64,000 nt of DNA. Origin: Bacteroidales bacterium. GTDB lineage: Bacteria > Bacteroidota > Bacteroidia > Bacteroidales > UBA6680. Positions within the stretch are counted from its first letter, which is position 1; each line of letters starts with the position of its first letter. The notes below the pieces were generated by a model. That model saw only the letters and a program-made list of their open reading frames with translations. It searched no databases and was not told where the DNA came from. Location of the stretch: assembly GCA_025210735.1 (NCBI GenBank), contig JAOARD010000060.1:1-64000 (forward strand), read 5' to 3'. The position numbers were made by a program, and so were the translations under genes. Shown here in pieces: positions 36,203 through 44,736 of the stretch.

Positions 36203-37015
36203 ATGAAAAGATACATATTACCAATAATACTAATTGCCTCACTACTGTTATCGGCATGTGATAAGGTTGACGGACCATATATTAAAGAGAGCTCTGAGGT
36301 ATCAGAAACATTTGATTTTCCGAAACGTACAGATTTTGTTAAACGTGTATTAATAGAGGAGTTTACCGGACACAGATGTGTGAACTGCCCTATGGGTCAT
36401 ACAGAGGTTAAAAACATAATGGCTGCAAATAACCATAAGGTTGTTGCTGTTGCTGTTCATGCAGGTTTCTTTGCAGGAACACAATCATCCGTATTTACTA
36501 CAGATTTCACAACTGAGGTAGGTGAGAAATTATACGCTAAATTTGGTACCCCTTCAGTACCTTCGGCTGTTGTAAACAGAAAAGATGGTGTTAAACCAAG
36601 AGATGAGTGGGCATCGGCTGTTACTAGTGGTTTAGGTATTACTCAGGACATAGATTTACAGATACATAAGGTTATTAAAGATAACAAACTTACAGTATAT
36701 GTTCAGGCAGAAGCGCTTACCGATGGTGACAAAAATGTTAAAGTAGGTGTATACATTACAGAGAGTAAGATAATTGCTCCTCAAAAGAATGGAAGTGCAA
36801 CTATATCTGACTACGAGCATAACCATGTACTAAGAAAAGGGATTACCGATTACGAAGGCGTTACATACTGGAATAATGAAACCGTAACAAAAGGGACATT
36901 AAAACAGAAAGCCTTTAAGGTTGATATAAAACCTGAATGGAATGTAAATAATCTGCATATTGTTGCATTTGCTATTAATAGCAGTGGTGAGATAATTCAG
37001 GCAGAAGAGATTTAG
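36203..37015 (+). CDS. Omp28 family outer-membrane lipoprotein
   Basis: 270 residues. A lipoprotein signal ends at LLLSACDK. The Omp28 domain begins with IEEFTGHRCVNCPMG (CXXC at Cys59/Cys62), followed by VVAVAVHAG and HNHVLRKGITD motifs, which also occur in the three T9SS-exported proteins upstream (VHNHVVRKM). It lacks their CARDB-like, repeat and sorting regions, so it is the minimal lipid-anchored form of the same fold. Last gene of the TlpA-DUF6029-Omp28 group, followed by a strong terminator. Redox activity is inferred from CXXC only. Confidence 0.88.
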   Translation: MKRYILPIILIASLLLSACDKVDGPYIKESSEVSETFDFPKRTDFVKRVLIEEFTGHRCVNCPMGHTEVKNIMAANNHKVVAVAVHAGFFAGTQSSVFTTDFTTEVGEKLYAKFGTPSVPSAVVNRKDGVKPRDEWASAVTSGLGITQDIDLQIHKVIKDNKLTVYVQAEALTDGDKNVKVGVYITESKIIAPQKNGSATISDYEHNHVLRKGITDYEGVTYWNNETVTKGTLKQKAFKVDIKPEWNVNNLHIVAFAINSSGEIIQAEEI

Positions 37016-37033
37016 AGTTAAATAAACATTTAT

Positions 37034-37070
37034 AAAAAAAAGCTGTCCGTATGCCGGACAGCTTTTTTTT
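37034..37070 (+). terminator. Strong intrinsic terminator
   Basis: GCTGTCCG pairs with CGGACAGC around a 5-nt loop, flanked by eight A and eight T; the symmetry makes it functional in both directions. It closes the Omp28 cluster and faces the convergent DUF4476 gene. Confidence 0.95.
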
Positions 37071-37128
37071 ATATCAAAATAGAAAGCAACAACTTGTTTC
37101 TCTGTGTTTTCTTTTACCAGAAAGATAC

Positions 37129-38247
37129 CTAAAACTCAAAATCATCAGTATCCTCACCGTTAATAAATGCTTTTAACTCATTTACACTAACATCAAAATC
37201 CAGTTCGTTATAAACTATATAAAAATTATCCTGATCGTATGTGTTAGCGTACGCAGCCTTAGCAAATTTAAGACGTGTTCCTTCATGATCAAACAGTTTC
37301 ATAATGTCGCGTACATGCTTTGCCTGTAAACATTTTCTCTTAACAATATCTTTAGCTACAGATAATCTCGATTCATCATGAAACTTATCGGATATAGTTC
37401 TCTTTATATCCTTCATCTCTCTGTCCCATATAACATTTCTACATCCTATTGTACCATTATATCCGGGCATAGGATGAGATTCTACAACTGTTGTATTTCC
37501 GGCACTGCTATTACTTGTACCTCCATTAATAGTTATAGTCTCCTCTGTTGTAATACTTGTAGATGTAGTAGTGCCGCCATTAATCACAACAGTCTCCTCA
37601 GATGAACTCTCGGTAACAACTGTTTTTCCGCTACTGCTTCCACTTGCCGATACATTTAATGACAAACTCGCTGAGTTACCATCTTCGCTCACATTAAGGT
37701 TCATTGATACAGACTCACTCTTTCCGCTCTTCTCACTGTTCTTTTCTGCATTTACAGTCACAGATACATTTGAATTCTCTGTAGTTGTAGTTGATTTTCT
37801 TACAACCTTTTTTCTCTCAACAGATGTAACAGGTTTGGTTGTCTCTTCAACATAAACCACTTCTCCGGTATTATCATCAGGCTGCTGACTATAAAACTCC
37901 TCCTCCGGGATAGGTGTAAAATTTGTCATCCTTAACTTGTACTTTCCTGAGCGGTTCTGTTTTAAGCATAGTGTTAAACGACAATAGTTATCATCCATAT
38001 CCCTACTCCCCTGATTTTTGCTAACACTTATACTCCTATCTGAAGCACCAACAACCTTTATGCGATGATAATCATTTACCAACCTTATGTTATTTATGTT
38101 AGACATAGGAGTTTCATTCATCTTTTCTCCATCAACATAAAGATAAAAGGTCTCTCCCTCTTCAGAGAATACTGTTAACAGTGAATACTGCGAAAAACAC
38201 GTTAGTGCAAATAAAATCAGGGTCAGACTACTAATCAATCTCTTCAT
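37129..38247 (-). CDS. Secreted DUF4476 domain protein
   Basis: 372 residues from the ATG at 38247 (MKRLISSL); an ATG six bases upstream is an equal alternative. Signal peptide to ~20 (FALTCFSQ). An N-terminal PEGA-like segment (YLYVDGEKMNETPM, ~25-110) resembles carbohydrate- or surface-associated beta units. A Ser/Thr-rich linker follows, with two VVINGG/TINGGT repeats. The C-terminal ~95 residues are DUF4476, helical, with ESRLSVAKDIV, LFDHEG and AYANTYDQDNFY. The domain is common in Bacteroidota secreted proteins with no established function. Monocistronic. Confidence 0.82.
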   Translation of the reverse strand: MKRLISSLTLILFALTCFSQYSLLTVFSEEGETFYLYVDGEKMNETPMSNINNIRLVNDYHRIKVVGASDRSISVSKNQGSRDMDDNYCRLTLCLKQNRSGKYKLRMTNFTPIPEEEFYSQQPDDNTGEVVYVEETTKPVTSVERKKVVRKSTTTTENSNVSVTVNAEKNSEKSGKSESVSMNLNVSEDGNSASLSLNVSASGSSSGKTVVTESSSEETVVINGGTTTSTSITTEETITINGGTSNSSAGNTTVVESHPMPGYNGTIGCRNVIWDREMKDIKRTISDKFHDESRLSVAKDIVKRKCLQAKHVRDIMKLFDHEGTRLKFAKAAYANTYDQDNFYIVYNELDFDVSVNELKAFINGEDTDDFEF

Positions 38248-38562
38248 AATCATAAATTTTAGAATATATGTTTACATGGCTCTAAATTACAGCCAACAAT
38301 TTAACTGCTATAAATATGAATAATGATTTGATACCAAACCTTCACTTTTTGTGAATGGCTGTTATTTCGGAACAGAATGCGCTATTCGGCAAATAAACGG
38401 TAGATACACTATCAACAAATGGGATTATTTGGAACGTATAAAATCCGATTATAAACTTTATGTGCCTATTTTTGTAAACTCACTACAATAACAAATATTT
38501 TTTCAACAATAAAAATTAATCAAATTCAGATAATACATAAGATAAACTTTAAATATTTACCG
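38248..38562. other. Divergent intergenic region
   Basis: AT-rich spacer between the DUF4476 gene and the lipoprotein gene at 38693. Nothing is recognised upstream of the promoter at 38563. Confidence 0.5.
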
Positions 38563-38592
38563 TTGGTATTGTAACAGTTGTTACTATATTTG
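38563..38592 (+). promoter_or_regulatory. Bacteroidota-type promoter for the NTF2-like lipoprotein gene
   Basis: TTGG starts at 38563; TTG (38563-38565) is followed after 19 bases by TATATTTG (38585-38592), giving a leader of about 95 nt. Confidence 0.65.
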
Positions 38593-38692
38593 TCTAACTC
38601 ACTATACCCCTTTTGTATATTGAAAACAGAGAACCACGATGCCTGAACAAATTTATAATCACGAATATATTAAATATCACAAATTTAAGTTT

Positions 38693-39502
38693 ATGAAACA
38701 GTTTTTTACTCTTATTCTAATAGTAGTTGTAATTGGCGGATGTTCGCAAAATAACGAGAAGAACAATAACAGTGATGAGATTAGCCAGATTCAGAATGAG
38801 TTAAACAATATAATTGAGGCTCAGTCTAATATTGAGCTGAAACATGTAGATCCAGAATCGGTTGACCAGTTTATTGAGTCAATAAAGGAAAACGATATGG
38901 ATAAAATATGGGATTTAACAGATGATAAGATCAAAAAGTTACAATCAAAAGATGACATAACAAAACTGATTAATCTGTATCGCTCATTTTACGGGCAAAT
39001 ACGCAGTTACAAACAGTCTACATTCAACACCAGCGTAAAACCAGGATTCGGACAATTCGCAAACGTACTGTACAATGTAGAGTTTGTTAAGTACAAAGGT
39101 AAAGCTAGTGGTGGTTTTAAGGTTTATGACGACAACAGTACTAAGATGTTTTCATTTAATATGTCGTTAAACGATTACGAAAAGGTAAACAAGATAGATG
39201 TTATTGCACAGCCTGTTATAGAGGCTATAAAGGCAAAAAACAGAAAGAAAATATATGCTATGACAACCGATAAGTATAAAGAGTATACTTCAGCATCTGC
39301 TTTTGAAGCGAAAGTTGAAAAGATTATCGGCCTTGATCTTAAAGATTGTAAAATGTTCAGACAACAACTTAGCGTACTAAAAGGTAGTGCAACACTTGTT
39401 GTGTATTATGAAATAAATGATAAATCGGGTTATCTGTCCTTATCTTTTGCTCAGCAAGATGATGTTTTTGTATTGGATGGATTCAGACATATAACAAACT
39501 AA
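38693..39502 (+). CDS. Lipoprotein with two NTF2-like domains
   Basis: 269 residues from the ATG at 38693, which starts the lipoprotein signal (LILIVVVIGGCSQ); a frame from 38639 adds 18 residues without function. A short helical linker (ISQIQNELNNIIEAQ) is followed by two similar modules (~55-150, ~165-265), each with a helix of the form VDQFIESIKENDMDKIWDLT or VIEAIKAKNRKKIYAMTTDKYK and a sheet, as in DUF3887/NTF2-like domains. No catalytic residues are visible. Probably a periplasmic or surface ligand-binding lipoprotein. Followed by a bidirectional terminator. Confidence 0.75.
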   Translation: MKQFFTLILIVVVIGGCSQNNEKNNNSDEISQIQNELNNIIEAQSNIELKHVDPESVDQFIESIKENDMDKIWDLTDDKIKKLQSKDDITKLINLYRSFYGQIRSYKQSTFNTSVKPGFGQFANVLYNVEFVKYKGKASGGFKVYDDNSTKMFSFNMSLNDYEKVNKIDVIAQPVIEAIKAKNRKKIYAMTTDKYKEYTSASAFEAKVEKIIGLDLKDCKMFRQQLSVLKGSATLVVYYEINDKSGYLSLSFAQQDDVFVLDGFRHITN

Positions 39503-39525
39503 ACATAATATTTAATCTATAATGC

Positions 39526-39565
39526 AATGGTCAGATAATGTAACAATATACAATATCTGACCATT
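39526..39565. terminator. Bidirectional terminator between convergent genes
   Basis: AATGGTCAGATA (39526-39537) and TATCTGACCATT (39554-39565) pair perfectly with a 16-nt loop; it separates the lipoprotein gene from the convergent DUF4328 gene. Confidence 0.85.
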
Positions 39566-39608
39566 TTCTATTCCCTATGTAGTAACGCATGCTTAATCCG
39601 CACAAAAC

Positions 39609-40334
39609 TCACTTTATTCCAATAGAATACACAGATTCGCCAGTAACTGCGATAACTTGATCTTCATCCTTTTCAAACGAAGTGTTATACAGCTCCTTCA
39701 TCCTCTCTTCTATTTTTACATAATCCTTAATTACCCTTATTGTGCATATTGCAAGAGGGATCATTATTAAATTAATTACAATTTCCATGTTTGTAATAAC
39801 AATTAAATGCTCAGTATACTCGGTATTATCAATAACTTCATTGAGAATTCTATAAAAAACGCCAGTAAATATCCACAAAGCCCACCACCATCCAACGAAT
39901 ATAAGTTTGTTTGGTTTATGGTTTTCATCTTTTGATTTTATATACATATCAGATACCTGATATAACTCGCGCATTATTTGATATGGTCTGAACAGATTCA
40001 TAATTGGTACAAACCATGCTCCTGCTGCCCATCCCTCATCACAAGAGGTTCTTACACCAAGATTCTTAAGATTGTAATATGCGCGTCTGAACCACATAAT
40101 AAAAGCAATAGCAGAGAAAATATACACAATTACATATACTACAAAATAGGTCAAATTTCTAAAATCACTATTCTCAATCTCTTCCATGGTATATACTCCC
40201 TGTTCCACTACTCTTTTATAGAGATCTAAATCCACTATATTAAATATCAAATAGATCATTTTTAGAGATGTAACAATGCCAATAAATATGATTGCATTTT
40301 TTGCTCTGTCGGCATTTGCTCTGAATGTATTCAT
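39609..40334 (-). CDS. DUF4328 membrane protein, copy 1
   Basis: 241 residues with four to five hydrophobic segments. The DUF4328 core is clear: WFRRAYYNLKNLG, then GWAAGAWFVPIMNLFRPYQIMRELY, then GWWWALWI. The family is multi-pass, found widely in bacteria and of unknown role. It is a paralogue of the gene at 40508-41179, with the same N-terminus (MNTFRANADRAKNAI against MNTLRPNADRAKNAI). The C-terminal tail (~30 residues, acidic) differs. 173 bp separate the two, so each probably has its own promoter. Confidence 0.88.
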   Translation of the reverse strand: MNTFRANADRAKNAIIFIGIVTSLKMIYLIFNIVDLDLYKRVVEQGVYTMEEIENSDFRNLTYFVVYVIVYIFSAIAFIMWFRRAYYNLKNLGVRTSCDEGWAAGAWFVPIMNLFRPYQIMRELYQVSDMYIKSKDENHKPNKLIFVGWWWALWIFTGVFYRILNEVIDNTEYTEHLIVITNMEIVINLIMIPLAICTIRVIKDYVKIEERMKELYNTSFEKDEDQVIAVTGESVYSIGIK

Positions 40335-40507
40335 AGAATAAAAAATTTAAGTAAAATTAGCTATTAATCACATATACCAATATATTTAAGGTAAAGAGGA
40401 TAGTAACAACAAATAATTTTACGTGTAATATTATCAGGTTTTTTCAATCCTTAACAAAGTCTAACAAACAGACACTATATGTTTTTAGCTTTAACAGATA
40501 TTGTCGC

Positions 40508-41179
40508 TTAATCTAACTCCGGTGGATTATTGTAGATTTCAGTAATCTTATCTTCAATCTTTTTATAATCTTTAATAACCTTTATTGTGCATAATGCCAA
40601 CGGCACCGATACAATAATACCTATAATATCAATAGTTGCACTATTCATATAGTCCTCTGCAGTTTCGGCTTTTAAATAAACCTTTGTAGACACTCTTGAA
40701 TATATAATTGAAATAATCCACAGTGCCCACCACCAACCAACGAATATAAAGTCGTTAGGTTTATGATTTTCATCTCTTGCTTTAATATACAGATCAGAGG
40801 TTTCATATAATTCGCGCATTATCTGGTATGGTCTGAACAGGTTCATAATTGGTACAAACCACGCAGCAACTGCCCAACCATCATCATGAGCTCTCCTCAT
40901 TCCTAAATGTTTAAGATTGTAATATGCCCGTCTGAACCACATTAAAAATACAACAGTAGATGTTATATATACTGTAAACAACAGTAATGATATAACTGCA
41001 ACCAAAAAATCACTGTTTACAGTTTCAGCCATTGTGTACACACCTTCTTCTGCTATTCTTGAATAGAGATTATAATTGATTATGTTAATAAAGAATTCTA
41101 TTACCTGAATTGACAGTACCATTATTATAAGAATAATAGCATTTTTTGCCCTGTCGGCATTTGGTCTGAGTGTATTCAT
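40508..41179 (-). CDS. DUF4328 membrane protein, copy 2
   Basis: 223 residues, four to five membrane segments. Same core motifs as its neighbour (WFRRAYYNLKHLG, GWAVAAWFVPIMNLFRPYQ, GWWWALWI). It is the upstream copy on the minus strand and lacks the longer tail of copy 1. Conserved Arg and Asn-Leu-Phe-Arg-Pro residues sit at predicted membrane borders. Function unknown. The duplication is not recent, because the membrane segments between motifs differ strongly. Confidence 0.88.
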   Translation of the reverse strand: MNTLRPNADRAKNAIILIIMVLSIQVIEFFINIINYNLYSRIAEEGVYTMAETVNSDFLVAVISLLLFTVYITSTVVFLMWFRRAYYNLKHLGMRRAHDDGWAVAAWFVPIMNLFRPYQIMRELYETSDLYIKARDENHKPNDFIFVGWWWALWIISIIYSRVSTKVYLKAETAEDYMNSATIDIIGIIVSVPLALCTIKVIKDYKKIEDKITEIYNNPPELD

Positions 41180-41303
41180 AGAATAAATAGTTTAAGTTAA
41201 ATTCGGACGCGAATATATATAACATTAAACAAAGCTCAAAGCAGAAAAATATATAAATCGCTTTGCATAACCCTCATCAAGTTAAAGAGTATTATATGAA
41301 CAC

Positions 41304-41333
41304 AAAAAATCCCGGACAGATATCTCCGGGATT
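41304..41333 (-). terminator. Intrinsic terminator of ribB
   Basis: AATCCCGGA/TCCGGGATT stem with an 8-nt loop; on the minus strand it is followed by a U-run, 28 bp after the ribB stop. Confidence 0.88.
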
Positions 41334-41360
41334 ACAGTTATATCATTACAGCATATATCA

Positions 41361-42005
41361 CTATATATCCTTTACATTTTTACGGTACATATATATATCC
41401 TCTATTGTAACTACCGTCATATTATTTTGTTTTGCAAATACCATAATCTCAGGCAGACGTGCCATTGTTCCATCAGGGTTTGTTAGTTCGCAAAGAACTG
41501 CTGTATTACCAATACCTGCAAGTCTTACAAGGTCAACACTACCCTCAGTATGTCCACGACGCTCAAACACACCGTTCTCTTTGGCTCTGAGCGGGAATAC
41601 ATGTCCCGGACGTGCAAGGTCAGTAGGTTTTGCATTGTCTGCTATTGCTGTTTTTATTGTCTGCACACGATCTGCTGCCGAAACACCTGTTGTAACACCT
41701 TCTACAGCCTCTATTGATACAGTAAATGCTGTTCTGTTTTTACTGTTATTATCACTTACCATCTGTGGCAGCTCTAATTTCTCACATCGCTCCTCTGTTA
41801 AGCAAAGACATACTATACCACTACACTCTCTTATCATAAGAGCCATATCCTGTGGTGTAATATTGTCGGCAGCGTATATTATATCACCTTCGTTCTCTCT
41901 GTCCTCGTCGTCAACAAGGAGTACACCCTTTCCTGAGTTTAGTGCTGCTAAAGCATTCTCTACCCTGCTGCGGTAATCTGTTCCAAAATCGGTTAAGTTA
42001 TTCAT
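41361..42005 (-). CDS. ribB: 3,4-dihydroxy-2-butanone 4-phosphate synthase
   Basis: 214 residues, the length of monofunctional RibB. Visible motifs are [16 protein letters not shown] (acidic metal/substrate loop), [32 protein letters not shown], and [23 protein letters not shown] (catalytic His and Glu). It converts ribulose 5-phosphate to the four-carbon precursor of riboflavin. Many Bacteroidota carry fused RibBA; here there is no GTP cyclohydrolase II domain. An FMN riboswitch lies 110 bp upstream, so flavin feedback control is expected. Followed by an intrinsic terminator. Confidence 0.96.
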   Translation of the reverse strand: MNNLTDFGTDYRSRVENALAALNSGKGVLLVDDEDRENEGDIIYAADNITPQDMALMIRECSGIVCLCLTEERCEKLELPQMVSDNNSKNRTAFTVSIEAVEGVTTGVSAADRVQTIKTAIADNAKPTDLARPGHVFPLRAKENGVFERRGHTEGSVDLVRLAGIGNTAVLCELTNPDGTMARLPEIMVFAKQNNMTVVTIEDIYMYRKNVKDI

Positions 42006-42114
42006 TGTATTAGCCCTATTAGTGTTACATATGTTTGTTTCTCATAATTAAACATATCTCTTAAACAGGGCATATCAGATGGTACATCTGAAAAGATTTA
42101 TCACTATTTACATT

Positions 42115-42235
42115 TTCTTCTACCATCCAGACTCTAACTGTCGGTTTTGGAATTTCGCCAAATCAATCCTGCAAATAGTGCAAGAGTCGCGGACTGTAAC
42201 CGCCGGTAGGGAATTTCGCCCTGCCCCGAAGAAAT
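42115..42235 (-). promoter_or_regulatory. FMN riboswitch (RFN element)
   Basis: On the minus strand the RNA contains GGGGCAGGGCGAAATTCCC, ACCGGCGGT, AGTCCGCGAC, AAACCGACAGTTAGAGTC and TGGATGGTAGAAGA in the order and spacing of the FMN aptamer. The complement of the first stem (TCTTC with GAAGA) closes it. It lies in the leader of ribB and should turn expression off when FMN is abundant. Confidence 0.97.
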
Positions 42236-42305
42236 ATGCCCAAATGTACATGAATTTAGCAAACAGGCAAACATTATTGTTATACAATTTTACAAGCTAC
42301 TGTAA

Positions 42306-42785
42306 TTAATAGATCAATGTTCCGGCAACTATAAGAATATCAACAACAACAAGTACAAATACAACTCTTATAAAGAACATGTGTCCATTTCCGGTCTTTA
42401 TAACATTTGGATTCTCCGGATCTATCAGATCTTTATATTTGCTACAGTAGAGTGTCTTAAGAGGCTCTTTTATGGAGTTAAATTCAGGATTGTTCACAAT
42501 ATCCTTATCAGCAACACCAGCTATTACAGAGTTTATAGTGGCTATGCGTTTATGGTATCTTATAATCATCTGTCTGTATACGGCAGCAAGAATTATAAAT
42601 AACAATATCATCAGATACTGTAGCGGATCGTTTAGTTTGTTTACTTTGTCAAAGTTAGCAACCAACAGTCCGGTAATAGATAGAAATATTGTAAGAAACA
42701 GATTAAACAACGTATGATGAAATCCTCTGTGATATCTACTCTCCTCAAAAGCGTGTTCAATAATTCTCAGTTTATATTCGTCCAT
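42306..42785 (-). CDS. Membrane protein of unknown function
   Basis: 159 residues with three hydrophobic segments: FNLFLTIFLSITGLLVANF (~26-45), YLMILLFIILAAVY (~57-70) and FIRVVFVLVVVDILIVAGTLIY (C-terminal). A soluble helical part lies between the second and third. The N-terminus (RIIEHAFEESRYHRGFHHTLF) is charged and could be cytosolic. I do not recognise a family with confidence; the layout resembles small effector-like membrane proteins but no partner gene is present. It lies upstream of the FMN riboswitch and is separated from ribB. Confidence 0.7.
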   Translation of the reverse strand: MDEYKLRIIEHAFEESRYHRGFHHTLFNLFLTIFLSITGLLVANFDKVNKLNDPLQYLMILLFIILAAVYRQMIIRYHKRIATINSVIAGVADKDIVNNPEFNSIKEPLKTLYCSKYKDLIDPENPNVIKTGNGHMFFIRVVFVLVVVDILIVAGTLIY

Positions 42786-42917
42786 GTTAGTAAAACTGTT
42801 TAGAGTTTAAAATTGTGTTTGCTAAAATTATATATAAATAGCGAACATTATACTATAATGTGTTTACATTTTACCTGATGTGTCAACTACACTCAAATAT
42901 ATATGTAAATCAAAAAA

Positions 42918-42953
42918 AATACCTTACCACATCTGCCCGACGGGTAAGGTATT
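42918..42953 (-). terminator. Intrinsic terminator of the seven-paralogue cluster
   Basis: AATACCTTACC (42918-42928) pairs with GGTAAGGTATT (42943-42953). On the minus strand the stem is followed by a U-run (the A-run at 42912-42919). It lies ~53 bp after the last paralogue. Confidence 0.9.
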
Positions 42954-43005
42954 ACTGCTAATTTATGATCTAAAAACACGTGAGTAATGATACTCACCAA
43001 AGTAA

Positions 43006-43434
43006 TTACAACTCCGATATATGGTCGTCTGGATTGTGATAAACCCATAACAATATATTTCCAATTGTAGTAAGGCGCATATTCTGCATTACCATTGGGC
43101 AATTGTACAGATACAGGTTAGTTATTGTTTTTGAACCACCTGCATATACATCACCATTACTGTTATATAGTCTAAAGCTAACTCTTAGTTTTACAAGTGT
43201 AAAACCATTACCTGTATTAAAAGAGGTGCGTGGTATATAAACCTCACCATTTGAGCTGTTTGATACAGCTCCGGGAACAGAACACTCTAATATTGTAGTT
43301 TTCGCGTAACTGTAACCTGATCCAAGATCAAATTTTATTGTAAGATCCTCATTTGCATATGCACGTTTTCCGGTTTGTGCCACTAATGTTAATGACAACA
43401 AAGCAAGACTCAGGGCTAATAATATCTTTTTCAT
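43006..43434 (-). CDS. Secreted ~140-aa family protein, paralogue 7
   Basis: 142 residues. Signal peptide (LLALSLALLSLTLVAQ), then a compact beta-rich domain with the family landmarks: YANEDLTIKF, TILECSVPGAVSNSS, NGEVYIPRTSF, LRVSFRLYNSNGDVYAGGSKTI, LYLYNCPMVM. Very close to paralogue 6 (mostly identical over its length), with a different acidic C-terminus. One Cys in the core and one in NCPMV could pair. I do not recognise the family; the fold may be Ig-like. Last gene of the cluster, followed by a terminator. Confidence 0.82.
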   Translation of the reverse strand: MKKILLALSLALLSLTLVAQTGKRAYANEDLTIKFDLGSGYSYAKTTILECSVPGAVSNSSNGEVYIPRTSFNTGNGFTLVKLRVSFRLYNSNGDVYAGGSKTITNLYLYNCPMVMQNMRLTTIGNILLWVYHNPDDHISEL

Positions 43435-43520
43435 CCGTTTATTTTTTCTTTTTTATAGTCAGATGGAACTCTGCATAATAATCATTCCCGTGTGTGAGAA
43501 AACTATTTCTCATGCTTAGT
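43435..43520 (-). promoter_or_regulatory. Shared upstream element, copy at paralogue 7
   Basis: Read on the plus strand it contains CAGATGGAACTCTGCATAAT and, about 40 bases on, TCTCATGCTTAGTTTCAT. The same two blocks lie upstream of paralogue 6 and of the HxlR gene. It may be a duplicated promoter or an RNA leader: CAGATG-like and CATCTG-like ends could pair. Confidence 0.6.
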
Positions 43521-43543
43521 TTCATACGTATATTTTTTTGTTG

Positions 43544-43975
43544 TTATTTAGTTGTTAGCTCGTCTTGATGAGGATTAGCAACATAATACAGTATTATATT
43601 GCCAATTGTAGTAAGACGCATATCCGGCATTACCATTGGACAGTTATACAGATACAGGTTAGTTATTGTTTTTGATCCTCCTGCATAAAAATCACCATTA
43701 CTATTATACAGTCTAAAGCGAACTTTTAGTTTTGCCAATGTAAAACCATTACCTGTATTAAATGAGGTACGCGGTATATAAACCTCTCCATTAGAACTAT
43801 TTGAAATAGCATTTGGTACAGAACACTCAACTATAGTGGTCTGAGCATAACTATATCCTGATCCAAGATCAAATTTTATTGTAAGATCTTCATTTGCATA
43901 TGCACGTTTTCCTGTTTGTGCCATTAGTGTTACAGATAGTAAAACAAGACTTAAGGCTAATAATATTTTTTTCAT
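43544..43975 (-). CDS. Secreted ~140-aa family protein, paralogue 6
   Basis: 143 residues with signal peptide and the same landmarks as paralogue 7 (YANEDLTIKF, VECSVPNAISNSS, NGEVYIPRTSF, LYLYNCPMVMPDMRLTTIGNI). High identity to paralogue 7, including parts of the upstream region, indicates a recent duplication. The C-terminal ~15 residues differ. A conserved upstream element (43976-44075) precedes the start. No enzymatic motif is visible. Confidence 0.82.
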   Translation of the reverse strand: MKKILLALSLVLLSVTLMAQTGKRAYANEDLTIKFDLGSGYSYAQTTIVECSVPNAISNSSNGEVYIPRTSFNTGNGFTLAKLKVRFRLYNSNGDFYAGGSKTITNLYLYNCPMVMPDMRLTTIGNIILYYVANPHQDELTTK

Positions 43976-44075
43976 ATGTCTAAATTTGTTTTTTTAAGGT
44001 CATATGGAACTCGCATAATTTAGTCATTTCGTGTGTGTGAATGACCATTCTCATGCTTCGTTTCATCTGTTATTT
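43976..44075 (-). promoter_or_regulatory. Shared upstream element, copy at paralogue 6
   Basis: Plus-strand reading: ATGTCTAAATTTGTTTTTTT, then GTCATATGGAACTCGCATAA, then TCTCATGCTTCGTTTCATCT. The first block is identical (apart from T-run length) to the sequence before the HxlR start at 49375. The paralogue 6 ATG directly follows the element. Confidence 0.65.
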
Positions 44076-44202
44076 TTTTATAGTAAGATGAAACGAGCAA
44101 ATTATATCATCTCTGAATATCAGAAACATCATAATTGCCCGTTACATTATTTTGATAGTTCAATTAGTTTGTAAATTATTCAACTGCTGGATTAATTAAT
44201 AA

Positions 44203-44646
44203 TTAATCAATAGCACTGTTGTTATTATTATCATCGTTCGGACTAGCATAAATCCACCAAATAATACCGCCAGCTGTTGTTAATCTAAGATTCTGAAGCA
44301 TCATAGGGTAATCATAAAGTCTTACATTATAAAGAGTCTTACTACCACCTGAATGCAGGTTTCCATTAGCATCGTATCTTTTGAATTTAACGCTAATTTT
44401 ATCAATAGTAAAGTTATTCTGTGTAGTAAATGATGTACGTGGTATAAAGACCTCGCCATTTGAACTGTTTGATACAGCTCCAGGAACAGAACAGTAAGTT
44501 ACTGTAGTATGTACATACCCGTAATTTGTACCTACATTGTATCTGATTATCAGATCCTCATTTGCGTGTGCACGCTTGTTAATAGATTGTCCCATTACTA
44601 CAACTGATAGTAAAGCAAGACTAAGTGCTAAAATAACTTTTTTCAT
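44203..44646 (-). CDS. Secreted ~140-aa family protein, paralogue 5
   Basis: 147 residues. Signal peptide (LALSLALLSVVVMGQ) and the family core: AHANEDLIIRYNV, TVTYCSVPGAVSNSS, NGEVFIPRTSF, VKFKRYDANGNLHSGGSKTL, LYDYPMMLQNLRLTTAGG. It differs from paralogues 6-7 in the middle and has an Asn/Asp-rich C-terminus. The LECS Cys is retained (TYCS). It is separated from paralogue 6 by 227 bp of non-coding DNA with the shared upstream element. Function unknown. Confidence 0.82.
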   Translation of the reverse strand: MKKVILALSLALLSVVVMGQSINKRAHANEDLIIRYNVGTNYGYVHTTVTYCSVPGAVSNSSNGEVFIPRTSFTTQNNFTIDKISVKFKRYDANGNLHSGGSKTLYNVRLYDYPMMLQNLRLTTAGGIIWWIYASPNDDNNNNSAID

Positions 44647-44736
44647 CGTAAAAAATTTTAAATTGATTAGTAGATTTATGTCTATTTAATACCGAGACAA
44701 CGTCCGAAACCGAAAGTAATCTCATGTCTGAAATAG

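Noticed and set aside
41263..41976. Plus-strand 237-codon frame over ribB
   Set aside because: Antisense shadow; the minus strand encodes RibB with all motifs.
42306..42785. Small membrane protein as an anti-phage effector
   Set aside because: No sensor or nucleotide cyclase gene is next to it and no effector domain is recognised.
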